From Narthecium ossifragum (Eukaryota; Streptophyta; Magnoliopsida; Dioscoreales; Nartheciaceae), in NCBI GenBank assembly GCA_963920575.1, contig OY986972.1:6398010-6462009 (forward strand): a DNA stretch of 64,000 nucleotides, given 5' to 3'. A program made the position numbers and the translations under genes. Below are positions 1 to 12,200 of the stretch, piece after piece. Below the pieces are notes generated by a model. That model did no database searches and had not been told where the DNA came from. It worked only from the letters and a program-made list of their open reading frames with translations. Numbering within the stretch: position 1 is the first letter of the stretch; each line of letters opens with the position of its first letter.

Positions 1-65
1 TTGATGGTTATGAGGTTAGGATTTGGCTGGTTAAGATTTTGGATGTTAGGGAGTTTGGATCTATT

Positions 66-229
66 TGAATTCGAATTTTGAATTTCGAATTTTGAATTTT
101 GAATTTTGAATTTTGAATTTTGAATTTTGAATTTTGAATTTTGAATTTTGAATTTTGAATTTTGAATTTTGAATTTTGAATTTTGAATTTTGAATTTTGA
201 ATTTTGAATTTGATTTTGATTTTGAGTTT
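66..229. repeat. (GAATTTT)n heptamer tandem array
   Basis: About twenty near-perfect copies of the heptamer GAATTTT follow each other, with a few variant units at both ends. It is a simple-sequence array with no coding content. The array probably varies in length between individuals. Confidence 0.95.
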
Positions 230-284
230 GAATATTAAATTTCACATATTTGTTCAAATTTCAAATATTTGAACATGTTGTAAT

Positions 285-1330
285 TTACCTAACGCCCTTG
301 ATTAAGGGATAAGTGTAAATTCCCAAAATACCCATGTTATCGATCATTTATGTCTTTTGACCGAAATACCCCTAGAGCATGTAGGAATGCTTTCACATAT
401 ATTTTGGACCACTGTACCCCTGGAGGTTTAAAATGACCAAAATACCCTCGACCCTCATAGCTTTTATAGGATGCCATTAAAGCTTTAGGGCTGATATGAG
501 GATAAAATTACCAAAATACCCTTTTGGTTTTTTAGTTGATATAGAGTCCATATATGTTTTGGACAAGAATGCCTTTAAAATAAATGATACTTTAAGGAGT
601 GGAAACAATATTTGTCATGTATGTTTGTGGCAAATGTGCATGTAGAGCAAATGACCAAAATACCCCTGGGGCTAAATGACAAAAAATGCCCTTTTTATAT
701 CCCTAATTTATGTAGGACGCCTCCTAAACCATAAAGGACTAATTTAGAATGTTTTAGGTGGGTCAAGTCTCTATTTGGCTAGAATGATCAAAATATCCCT
801 AGAAGGTAAAACTTACCGAAATGCCCTTTATGCTTTCGGTTTGTATAAGATGTTATAAAAACCATACAGGGGTATTTCTTAGATATTGTAGGTATCCTGA
901 GCATATATTTTAGTCAAAAATCCCAAAATACCCATGGTGGGCAAAATTACCAAAATGCCCCTGAATCCGTTTGATTCCGTCTAACTTATGTAGGATGTTA
1001 TCTGAACCATGTAAAAGGCATGATGGAGTATAGGAGAGAGTCTAAGCATATGTTTTGCTTAAATCCCCAAAATACCCTTGATGTGATAAAATTATCGAAA
1101 TGCCCCTATACCGACTTAGCTTTTATAAGATGCCGAAAAAGCTATATAGGGTCATGATAGGATGTTTTAGAGAGTCCATGCATGTATTTTATCCTAAATT
1201 CCTAAAATACCCTTGGGCGAGTAAAATTACCAAAACACCTTTTGTGCTCCTGATTTGTATAGGATACCATAAAACCCATAGAGGGTCACATATAGAGCAA
1301 TATATGTGTGTTGTGTATGTGTTTTAACCC
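285..1330. repeat. Degenerate tandem repeat with AAAATACCC core
   Basis: The 9-mer AAAATACCC, or one-base variants such as AAAATGCCC and GAAATGCCC, recurs more than a dozen times, roughly every 40 to 130 bases (near 322, 365, 434, 514, 658, 790, 815, 915, 950, 1069, 1097, 1203, 1230). Between cores, phrases such as TATGTAGGATG and GAGTCTAAGCATATG also recur in altered form. It looks like a decayed satellite or the repetitive part of a retroelement. No open reading frame of note lies here. Confidence 0.7.
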
Positions 1331-1873
1331 ATATGTTTAATGCCATGCCTTCGAGGAATGTCAAGACGAGCAAGGGCAATTTCATAAATATCATGAAATT
1401 TGATCTTAGTCAAAATTGGTGTCTACAACTAGTCGCTGCCTCGTCTCCAGTAAGGCTCTATCTGGAATCTGACTTCCTTGACACTTAGCTATGGGTTCAT
1501 TAGCAAGAGTTAATTGAGGGTACTTGGTGAAAACCGCGGTCGAACGGATCATCATACCGGAAGAACGAACCCTTGGAATTAAACTGAGATTTTGTTGATT
1601 CAATGCATAGATATATTGAGGTTGTTATGGTGAAATCAGAATCTTAGTCTTCATCCATTATATTTATATTGTTTTCTTATTTCGTTATTAGATCTTCTAT
1701 TTTCAGTACTTCGTATTTCTTACTTCACTTTCCTTATTTTCTTTACCTTTTGTTCTTCTTTAGTATTTAACTCTAATAATCTTTACAAATCTCTGTGGGT
1801 TCGATACTCGTCTTGCTGCTATACTGACCACATCGATTCGTATACTTGCAAGATATAAAATTTATTCATCAGA
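1331..1873 (+). repeat. LTR-like retroelement remnant (tentative)
   Basis: The segment ends with a phrase on the pattern of CTCTGTGGGTTCGATACTCG, then a TTATTCATCA end, which is typical of the tail of plant Ty3/gypsy LTRs. The start is not defined, no target-site duplication was found, and the LINE fragment begins directly after it. It is therefore called a remnant only. An AT-rich unassigned intergenic sequence is the alternative. Confidence 0.35.
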
Positions 1874-3060
1874 TGTGCTGGAGAGGAGCCTGCCGACGGA
1901 TATGGTAGATCTGGTGGTCACCACCCCTGTTGATAGATCTGCAACTGCCGATGGGTTCCGATAGAGTGGGAGTGTTGATGGGCTCATAACTACAGGGGCA
2001 TGCTACATGTTTCTGGAATCAGATCGGCCATCTAGCTTGGCGGTGGGTGAGATCCATAATTGGTGGTGGCGGGTTTGGCATGCTCCGGGCGGCCCCCATG
2101 TACAACATTTCTTATAGAGGCTTGCACATAGGAAGCTCCCAACATTGCTGGCGCTGTGGAGTGTGGGCCTAACTAGCGAGAAGGTTTGTCGTCGTTGCCA
2201 TGGAGTTGAAGAAACCATGGACCATATCTTCTTTGAGTGTCCATTCGCCAAGCATATATGGGAGGGAGTGTTTCAAGGTTGCAGGCTGGTGGATTTTGCC
2301 TTCTGGGGAGTCGATGAATGTTTCCAGTTGCTAGGGAGGAGTAATAAAGATGTTGTAATCAAGAGGGTGAAATCGGTGATCGCTTATACCTTGTGGTGCC
2401 TCTGGAAGTCTAGGTGTGTATTGATTTATGAGGAGGAGCCAGATAAGGTGGAAGATATTTGTCGCCGGATTTTTTGGCTGGCTCGTGAGTTCTTGTTGGT
2501 GCATGGTGAATTTTCCCCGACTAGTACATATGGCCGGGAATCCTGGCAGGGCGTAAGGTTGCAGGTTGATGTGATTGTAGGTGACGATGGGAGGGTTGCA
2601 GGAATAGGAGTGGTTTGTGTGGATGATGATGACAATATTTGCTGGACGACATATGATGTGGTAGAATTTGAAGAAGAAGTGGTGCTTCATGGTGAGCTGG
2701 CGGCAATTAAACTAGCAATGCAAGCGGGGATGGACATCGGCTATACTTTCTTAGATGGTGGAGAGTGATTCATTGGAAGCTATTAATCTAGTTTATGGGA
2801 GGTTCCCTGGATTAGGGAGCGTCCTTTTGCTTGTGTGTGAGATTTGGTAGCGTGCGAATAGGTTCAAGAATTTTCGTGTTTTGTATATCCCCCGTGAGGA
2901 TAATCAGCGGGCGGACTTTGTGGCTAGACAAGCCCGGGAAGTGGGAGATATCATGTCTGGTCATCCCACTTACGAGAATGGTCCATATGGGTCCGAGTTG
3001 GTAGTTTGATATAAGAACCCAACCTTCGAGCTTATCTCTTCAAAAAAAAAAAAAAAAATA
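1874..3060 (+). pseudogene. 5'-truncated L1-type LINE: zf-RVT plus RNase H end, poly(A)
   Basis: The conceptual product is the C-terminal part of a plant L1 LINE polyprotein. First comes a zf-RVT zinc-binding module at 2175-2265 (C-R-R-C-H-G, then E-T-M-D-H-I-F-F-E-C-P-F-A). An RNase H-like RVT_3 domain follows from about 2550 (DVIVGDDGRVAGIGVV, then HGELAAIKLAM). The frame open to 2768 breaks near 2755. The protein continues in another frame with ESDSLEAINL, a TAG stop near 2848, and ends REDNQRADFVARQAR then a stop near 3009. A run of sixteen A follows at about 3043-3058, as expected for target-primed reverse transcription. The endonuclease and most of the reverse transcriptase are missing. 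The fragment is dead, and its tail ends about 240 bases before the c6A start codon. Confidence 0.85.
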
Positions 3061-3180
3061 CTTTAACATTAGGATATTATGGGTATAAGAAAATCCATTT
3101 GAAACTGGTATTGAGTCGAAATTGTGACGCGCATAGCCGTTGCATTTCATTTGCAAACTCTACACCACGGTTGGTCCAGA

Positions 3181-3238
3181 AGTCAAAGCCTCTCTCTCTC
3201 ACGCGCGCGCACACACAAACACAAACACAAACACAGAG
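3181..3238. repeat. CT/CG/CA microsatellite in the c6A leader
   Basis: A run of CTCTCTCTCT passes into CGCGCGCACACA and then ACAAAC repeats. It lies between the LINE tail and the c6A start codon, so it is probably in the 5' untranslated region or core promoter of that gene. Confidence 0.8.
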
Positions 3239-3298
3239 GGCAGTTGGAGAGGAGGAGTCCTTGTTCACGACACTCTAAATCCAATAACAAAAACGGAG

Positions 3299-6200
3299 AT
3301 GCAGGTTCTGTGCATGATCTCTTCTAGTCGGAGCGCCATCCCATTCTCTGAAAAGGTATCATACGTACAGCACGAGCTTTATCCTGCAGTACCTCTCTAG
3401 TTATCTAATTAATACCAAAAATGGTTGCTGCTTATTGGCATTTCAACAGGTACCCTTGAGTCCTCATCAACAGCATCGGCATCAGCCGCAGCAGCATCTA
3501 CAGAGTCGAGCAGGACTTCTCCCCTGTTTGGCCTCTCCACTCATGGCTGCCATCCTCACCTTATCCTCCCCTTATCTCATTACTCAAGGTGAGCTTTCAT
3601 CCAACCACTTCATAGATTGGTTTGGTCAAGTCTGGGCTTACAATATGGCTTTGGTTCCTTGCTAGCTTTCTTGAGCTTTTATATTGGGCTTCACCTTCAA
3701 AAGAGTCAGGCCTGCCAAGGGCCTGAAGGCCCATGTAGGCCTAAAATAGGGGCCCATGTAGGCCTAAAATAGGATCAAGATCTCCTCAATTTTGATGTGG
3801 TTCCTAATTCTTATTGCTGCATCCTTGCTATCTCAGGCTTCCCTTGTAGTCGATCTATTACTTACCCTAGTATGGATTTCCACATATACTGGATAGTATA
3901 TGTGCATCTCTCCTGATCGTTTTGAGAAAAACCTGAAAATTTCTTTTATGTATGTGTCTGTTTTGTTGGGAAACTGGAGGTGAATAGGATCACCCATAAC
4001 CCACTTCCGATGGCGGACACAAGACAAGAGAGAGAGCAAGAAAGAGAAAGCACACACAAGAACACACCAGGATATACGTGGAAAACACTCGGCAAATACC
4101 GAGAGTAAAAACTACGGGCGGAGTAGGAGGGTTTCACTATGAATCAAGGAGTACAAAGCTTTTCATCTAGAGGAGAACAAGACTCTTCCTCTAGGGTTTC
4201 TGACCTCAAGACTTCTCCTTAGGGTTACACACCAACCCTATTTATATCCACTAATTAACCCAGAGTCGGATTAATCTGGATCCTTAATTTTAGCCCGGAA
4301 GCCACAAAGGATCGATCTTCTTAGATAGAAGGATCGATCCTTTCATTCCGTAGAGTTGGCCGCCCCGACGATGATCGATCCTCTTGAGTATGAGGATCGA
4401 TTATCCAAAAACATGCTCTCTGTCATAGAAAAAATTGTATGAGAGAATCGATCCTTATAGGGCATAAGATCGATCATTTCCAACACAGCTCTCTGTTGTG
4501 GGAAAAACCGTCTGAGAGGATCGATCCTTATAGGGCATAAGATCGATCCTTTCCAACACAGCTCTCTGTCATGGGATCCGGACTGAGAGGATCGATCCTT
4601 TGCTTGCAAAGGATCGATCCTTTCATGTACCTTTGTTTGTCTCCTTCTTCTCCTTCTTTCGTCGTACTCAGTTGCTTCGATCAACTGGGTTTGTTTGTTG
4701 AGGCCTCATGAGGAGAGAACCCCAACATGTTTCTCCATCTTGTTCTTAAGATTCTCTTTCTGCTATAGGGTTGTTTAGTTGCAGGAAGTGGACATGCGAA
4801 ATAAGTTGTAAGGAAGTCTCATTATTCTATAAACCACATCCTAAAAAGTGGATACTACTTTATAGGATAAATTACACTTTAACACCATATATTTTGAGAA
4901 ATATTCGGTTTAGATCCTAAGTTTTGAAACTTGACAAAAAGAACCCTAACCTTTTCACATAACACACTTTTGAACCCTCGTGATGACTTAACGGCAAACA
5001 AGTGACAAACTGGTTTTTGACTCAATTTCGACTGGTTTTTTCAATTTTGACCAGCCACATCATTACAGAGTAAAACAATCCTTCGTCTCTCTTGCACGTC
5101 CCCCCTCAGTAGGGGTGACAATTCGGGTTCACGACTCAAATCGAGCACCAATATCTCGACCTAAAGGTCAAACCCGAATTCGACCCGTTTAATAAACGGG
5201 TCAGATTTGTTAACCCGAACCTTACATGATATTAAACGGGTCAACCCGACCCGATCCGCCTAACCCATTTACTAAACGGGTCGGGTCGGGTCAACCTGTT
5301 TAACTGAGAGCACATAATTCTCTCTTTTCATTTTTAGAAAACCTGTGATTATGTTAATTATAATCTTGTTTTGATGATGTCAATGTGTGCGTGACGATAA
5401 AACAATGATTTCATGCTTATATCCCTCAAATTAAATCACTTATATCTCAATTTTTAAAAGTTCTTGTACCGACGGTCGATGTCAGGATTGACCCTGATTT
5501 GGCACAGTCGATGCTCCTGACTTAGCTAAGTTGGAGCCGAGCTGACGGTCGAACCAAGCATCGACTCTAGAGTGATGCTCTGTTGACAGAGACGTACGAT
5601 CGATGAATAGATCGACTGTGAGTGAATCAAGGAGGATGCCTGGTTAGACCATCGACGGAAGATGCACGGATAGACCGCGAGCTTTGTTGATCCAGATTGA
5701 AAATTAAATATCGATCGATCGACGGAGAGTGCACGGATCGACCGCGAGCTTTGTTCATTAAGATTGAAGATTGAAGGTCGATCGAAGCATTGACCCTGAG
5801 TACATCATTTTCTCACGGAGGCTGACGGTCGATGTGATGGTGGATGCGTGGATTGACCGTGAAGTTTGAAGCCTGCATTTTGAGCTAGAAGTCTGAAGCA
5901 ACGGTCGATGTATGGATCGACCGCCAGCATATGTAAACTCAAAAATACCTGAAAAGCTTAAAAAATTAATGGGGATTTTTGCATCCAGGTACCCTGCACT
6001 TTCCCAGAATTGCACTTTGGTACGACAATGTTTGGGATTTACAATTCGATACCACCAAGTTATAAACTAAGTGAAATTTAGTTTCGACTCCCGACTCCGT
6101 TACTATAATTTGACAGGAAACCGCTCACGTGCGCGCACGTGAGCGGTTTTGCACCCGTTTCCCGCCATGAAAAATGCAATTCCCCCGCCTGGACCGGCGT

Positions 6201-9200
6201 TGCAGGCTGGAGTAATCGGATGTTGTTTTGGGAGCAAAGGGCGGGGTTGCCGCCAACTGGACTCGACCAACTGGACTCGCACCCAGAAGAGGACCCAAAC
6301 TGGTTTAGCTTCTTTCCTAATTTGACTTGGACTTCCCTATTTCAAACTAGAGTATTTAATTAAGATTTATTATTAGTCTTTTATATTGAGTCCTAGTTGA
6401 TATTTGTTTGTTAGGAATTAATTAAGAGTCCTATTTGAGTTATGAAGTTATTGTTAGAAGTTGAGTTCGAGTATGGAAGCATTATTACTTGCTAATTAAG
6501 CAATGGGGCTTTCTAGTTGGATTAGGACTCAGTCGAGACCTCTATAAAAGGACCTCAATAAGTATGATGTATACATAGATGAATGAAGTATTGAGTGGAT
6601 GAATAAAGTAGAGAATAGTTTAGGAGTAGCTTCTTATAATTATCATGGCTTGATCCTCCATCAGGGATTAAGACGGCTTAATCCTCTACCTAGGATTATT
6701 CCAGGCTGAGTTCTCTTCCCGAAGAGTTCTCTTCAACCGACATCCATCAATCCACCTTCTTCCCCGTCGGTTGCCTTCTCCGCAGTCGGCACCATCTCCA
6801 CCGGTATTTCTCTCTCCCCGCCACTTTCTCTCTCCTCCACATCAGTGCCATGTCAACACTCTCTCTCATCATCACCTGCCACGTCATCGTCTTCTTCCTT
6901 CCTCTTCCTACCCGACGAACCCTAACTTCACCGCCGACCATCCTTCCGTCCAGCCTCTCCAGCCGCCCCCGTCACCGACCAAGGCCACCATTCTCTTCCC
7001 CGAGCCCTCACGACTCCGTCCAACTCCTTAGCCACCGCCACCGCCACCGTCTTCTCCAGTGATCCCAACGGCAACCCAACCGTTCGAGCTCCGCTGCCCC
7101 TTCCGTGTCCGACCCTGATCTCACCCCTAAACCCCTCTAAAACCTCGCTGACCGTCCTAAACACCATTCCGACGATCCACAACTTCCCGACGTCCCCAGT
7201 GTAACACCCCGGCCCTCCACTGGGCCCCGCCCCGCAGGCTCCCGGTCCGACCAGGATCCACCCGAGGGCCCCACTCGACAAAATATTGTCCGCTTTTGGC
7301 TAACTGCAGAAATCTGGGAAAACTTCCCAGTAGCTCACCCATCCCGGGACCGCTCCAAGGCAAACACGCTTAACCTTGGAGTTTTCTGGCGGATCACTGC
7401 CAGCACGGCTTTAAAACGCGTTGTGTCTATTAAGGGCTTACTATATACTTATATCGAACCCCGGACCATACCCAGGCGTTGTGGGATTGCTTACCCGGCT
7501 ACCCGACTCAGCCCCGCCCTCCAGGCGCAGGCATCTTGTCCCACGGTAGACCCAGCGGGCCTCACAATCCACCCCCCTTGGAGGCCCAGCGTCCTCGCTG
7601 GCACAATTTCCGGCTGGGAACCGGCTCTGATATCATACAGTAACACCCCGGCCCTCCACTGGGCCCCGGCCCGCAGGCTCCCGGTCCGACCAGGATCCAC
7701 CCGAGGGCCCCACCCGACACAATATTATCCGCTTTTGGCTCACCGCAGAAATCTGGGAAAACTTCCCAGTAGGTCACCCATCGTGTGACTACTCCAGGTC
7801 GAGCACGCTTAACCATGGAGTTTTCTGGCGGATCACTACCAGCACGGCTTTAAAACGCGTTGTGTCTATTAAGGGCTTACTATATACTTATATCGAACCC
7901 CGGACCATACCCAGGTGTTGTGGGATTGCTTACCCGGCTACCCGACTCAGCCCCGCCCTCCAGGCGCATGCATCTTGTCCCACGGTAGACCCAGCGGGCC
8001 TCACAACCAGAGCCCTCCCCGTCGTCCCCGACGCCGGCAAACCCAAACCCCATCGCCATCGACCTCTAGATCCGGCCGATTCGCCACCTATCTCCCAGAT
8101 CCGACCTGTTGGATCTCTTCCCCACCGTCAGACGACCCTTCCTCCCAAGGTCCCGACCGCCGCCGACACCCCTACGCCGACGATCCACTCCGTTGACTCA
8201 TCAGCCCATAGATCGATCCTAGCCTTTTCCCAAACCACTTGACCAAATTGGTTCAGTCAAACCAAGTTGGTTGCCTAACCTGATTCAACTCAGCCACTTA
8301 ATCTGATTCAGTCCAATCCAGCCCTACTAAATCAAGTCAGACTTAGCCAGATTCGATCCAGCTAGCCAGATTAGCCAATTGGACTCAATCAAGCCTGATC
8401 AGACTCAATTCTGATCAATTGGAGCAGTAGAGACCCGATACGAAAAGATTACGAGTAGACCGCTCGTATCAACTGATGATACGAGTCGATCCGACTCGAC
8501 CAACAGGACTCGCTCCCAGAAGAGGACCCAAACTGGTTTAGCCTCTTTCCTAATTTGACTTGGACTTCCCTAGTTCAAACTAGAGTATTTAATTATGATT
8601 TATTATTAGTCTTTTATATTGAGTCCTAGTTGATATTTATTTGTTAGGAATTAATTAAAAGTCCTATTTGAGTTATGGAGTTATTGTTAGAAGTTGAGTT
8701 CGAGTATGGAAGCCTTATTACTTGCTAATTAAGTAAAGAGATTTTCTAGTTGGATTAGGACTCAGTCGAGGCCTCTATAAAAGGACCTTAGTAGGTATGA
8801 TGTATACATGGATGAATGAAGTATTGAGTAGATGGATAAAGTAGAGAGTAGTTTAGGAGTAGCTTATCATAATTATCATGGCTTGATCCTCCATCAGGGA
8901 TTAAGAAGGCTTAATCCTCTAGCTAGGATTATTCCAGGCTGAGTTCTCTTCCCCAAGAGTTCTCTTCAACCGACGTCCATCAATCCACCTTCTTCCCCAT
9001 TGGTCACTTCTCCGCAGCCGACATCGCCTCCGCATCCACCTGTATTTCCCTAATCATCACCTTCACCTCATTTTCTCTCTCCTCATCACTTTCTCTCTCC
9101 ACCACATCAGTGCCACGTCACCATCACTGTTCATCATCCCCTACCTCTCGCTAGCCTCACCATCCATTGCCGTTCTCCGCCCTCCTCTACTTCTCGGCCG

Positions 9201-12200
9201 TCCCCGCCACCTACCAAGGCCACCATCCTCTTCCCCGAGCCCTCATGACTCCGTCCAACCCCGCCATCTCCTCCATTCCCTCTTCTCCGGCGATCCGCCA
9301 TCTTCTCCGATCTTCATCCCCATCACCGTCAACTCAGATCCACCTCGATCTCACCTTAAAACCCCCCAGATCCTTCCTAAGCATCTCGCCGATCAACCCA
9401 GACCTCCTTCCCGACGTCCTCGGCCACTCCTGAGCCCCGTCGTCGTCCCCGACGCTGGCCAACCCAAACCCCACCGATGTCGACCTCCAGATCCCATTGA
9501 TTCGGCATCCCTCCGGCCAATCCACTCCGGAGGATCTCTTCCCCATCAACCTGCGACCACTCCTGAGCCCCGTCGTCGACCCCTCCTGCCTATGTCCAGT
9601 ATTGGGCCCAATAGGCCTTCCATCCGGTCCGGCTCAGGTGTGGCCCTGCCCCGCTTGGAGACCGGGCTGGACCGGAACCGGCCGGGTTTGGCCCGGTCCA
9701 GTTCTTTTTTTTAAAAAAAATATGGATCCACCCATAGGACTCTGATCGGCGACGCCTCTGCGCCGACTCCGATCGGGTCGATCGGCGATGAGGTGGCTGG
9801 ATCGGGACCCACCTCTCTCTCCAACGACTCCGCTCCGAGCCCCCCAGTTCCATCTCCGACTCCGCTCTGTCCCTCGCTCGAAGTTGTCTTCCAAGGGGAT
9901 CGGGTGGATCGAGGCGATCGGCGACAAGGTGGCTAGATCGGGGCCCACCTCTCTCTCCGATGACTTCGCTCCATGCCCTCCAGTTCCTGATCTGACTTCG
10001 CTCCTTCCCTCGCTTGTGACCGTCTTCCAAGGGGATCGGGTGGATCGGGGCGACCGACGTCGAGGTGGTTGGATCGGGGCGACCAGCGACGAGGTGGAGT
10101 GGGAGGGAGAGACTCAAGAACGAGATCGTGGATGGAGGTGTTGCGAGCGTCGTGGTCGACAGTGAGGTCCGTGAAGCTTGGGCACGGCGAAAGAGGTTGG
10201 GGCCGTAATCGGGCAGTGTGGAAGCCGGTGGAGGTTGGAGGAGAGATGGGGCGCTGAGCAAGGGCAGTGCGGCGACGACGATGGAGCTCCGGCAAGGGTT
10301 GGTCGTGGGTTGATCGGGTGGAGTCGCGACACGAGAGAGATGAGGGATGAGGAGATCGTGTGAGGGATTGGGGTGATGATGTGGACGGTAGTTGTCACAC
10401 CCCGACCCAGAAAACCCATTCGAGCTGAGGCGTGAGGGTTCCTACTCTACTCAATCATCACTAGCGCATTTATAATAAAATAAATACAACTAAACTAACA
10501 ATTGATCTGGGTCAATATAAAATTTCTAATAAAATTCAAGATTCTAATACAATATTTAATCCTCAAAATCCTTACATACGGAAATTATACATTTAAATAA
10601 TTCATCAAGATCGAATGAACCCCATGTCCTCGAATACCTACAATATTCATCAAGAATCTTGATACAATATTCAAGATTCTGATGAAGGGGGACTTGATCT
10701 AATGGTTGGGCCTCTAGCTGGTTGACCAAATATTAAGAAAATATCAACTTAAATTCTTAACCGCACTTGATTACTTAAAAATTGACATAATATTAGGAAA
10801 GCAATTGTATCACTATAGTATGAGTACATCCCAACTAGGTTGGCACCTACCCATCTATCTATCATATGCATCACTTTCCTAAGATTACAAATATAAAATT
10901 AAACATCTAAATCTAAAACTTCAAGCTCATCATTTTCTTCATCTTCATCAATTTGCAATCCTTGACGTCTCTTTTCAGCACCCCACCAATCTTGTAAACA
11001 CATTAAGGCTTGTACCGTTTTTGGGTCTAATTTGGTCCGATAGTCGTCGATCAAGCGTCCTCCCGTGCTAAATGCGCTTTCCGAAGCTACAGTAGACACT
11101 TGATTGTTATCTTGAAGCAACTTCCGGGGGAGAAGGAAGAACTTTATTGTGATCACATTCTTCTCCTTCAATTTCGATCACAGTATCAAAAAATTTATCT
11201 TGGATGGAGGAAGAAGCCATAGGACAAAGAGGAGAAAAACTTGGGTTAGAGAATAAAGAGCTTGAAAATGCACTTGGTGAAAGAGTTTGATGAAAAATTG
11301 AGTGAGAGACTGAGTGAAAATGAGATCGAAGTCATCATTTATATAGAAGTTTGGTTGGAAATGAACAAAAAAAAATACAATGACCGTTCGAGCTCTCATA
11401 ACGGTCACCTGTCACTTATAGGTGACCGTTTGAGACCTCTCAAACGGACATCCCCTTCTCTCTGCCCTCCCCCTTCTCTCAGTCTCAAACGGTCAACTCC
11501 TTTGCCGGACCGCCCCTCTTCTCTATGCCCTCCCAGCCTCCCTAAACCCTCCCAGCCTCCCTAACATGCACCCATGGCCCAAACGTTTCGCCGCCGGCCG
11601 TCTCCACCGCCGCCAACGACATGGTACAGATTAGCGTACACCAACCCTTCACCTCCCCGCCCCTTGCACCCCCTGATCCGAGCATGTGGATCGACTCATC
11701 CTCCAACACCACCGCCTCGGCCCCGCCATTTCCATCCCCTCTCTCCGCCACGGCCTCACACCCGACACCAGTCACCTCCCAAGGACCCTCATTGGCTCGA
11801 ATCGGCCTCCGATCGTCGTCCCTTACGCCGGTCACCTCCCAAGGGCCCTCACTGACGCCGCCCTCACCTAGATCCACGCCTCCACCTCCTATCCGGTAGA
11901 TCCGAGCCGTTGGATCGTCTCCGGGGGACCCCGCAACCCTTCCCCTGCCGATCCCGATCAGCGACGATCCTCTCCCAAGGACCCTCAACGGCGCCACCCT
12001 CACCCGGATCCACGCCTCCCATCCGCCCGATCCGAGCCGGTGGATCACTCCGGGATTCCTCGCGACCCTTCCTGTCACGCCCCGACCAGCGAAGGCCCAA
12101 CCGGGCCGGGCGACGCGAATCGGAATCTAACTAATGCGGAAAAAATTTTGGCGAGGGGTTCCCTCTAATCTACTGGTCTCCCTAAACAATTCATAAGCAC

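Larger units (their letters stand above)
7200..8005 (-). mobile_element. Cassandra TRIM retrotransposon, complete
   Basis: Two direct repeats of 367 bases each (7200-7566 and 7639-8005) flank 72 bases of internal DNA. They run TGTAACACCCC to GCGGGCCTCACA on the plus strand, so the element reads on the minus strand. A primer-binding site similar to initiator tRNA-Met (TGATATCAGAGCC, 7623-7635) follows the 5' LTR. A polypurine tract (AAGGGGGGTGGAT) precedes the 3' LTR. Flanks are CCCAG (7195-7199) and ACCAG (8006-8010), a TSD with one mismatch. It encodes no protein. 5S-like LTRs with this layout define Cassandra, a non-autonomous family mobilised by other elements. Confidence 0.92.
6262..8490 (+). 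repeat. TATA-bearing repeat, copy 1 (split by Cassandra)
   Basis: This segment aligns along its length with 8494-9590. Shared landmarks are AGGACCCAAACTGGTTTAGC, the TATA motif CTATAAAAGGACC (near 6542), TGATCCTCCATCAGGGATTA and a C-rich tail. The Cassandra element interrupts it at 7200-8005: ACTTCCCGACGTCCCCAG before it joins CCCCGTCGTCCCCGACGCC after it, as in the other copy. It looks like an LTR of an unclassified element, but no internal coding region lies between the copies. The last 350 bases have no partner in copy 2. Confidence 0.7.

Noticed and set aside
7305..7820. 5S rRNA genes
   Set aside because: The similarity is limited to the internal promoter part and sits in Cassandra LTRs; the rest of a 5S gene is missing.
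11542..12078. 178-codon minus-strand open frame
   Set aside because: It spans a GC-rich tandem repeat and runs a few bases into the LTR at 12073; its Gly/Val/Arg-rich product shows no domain.
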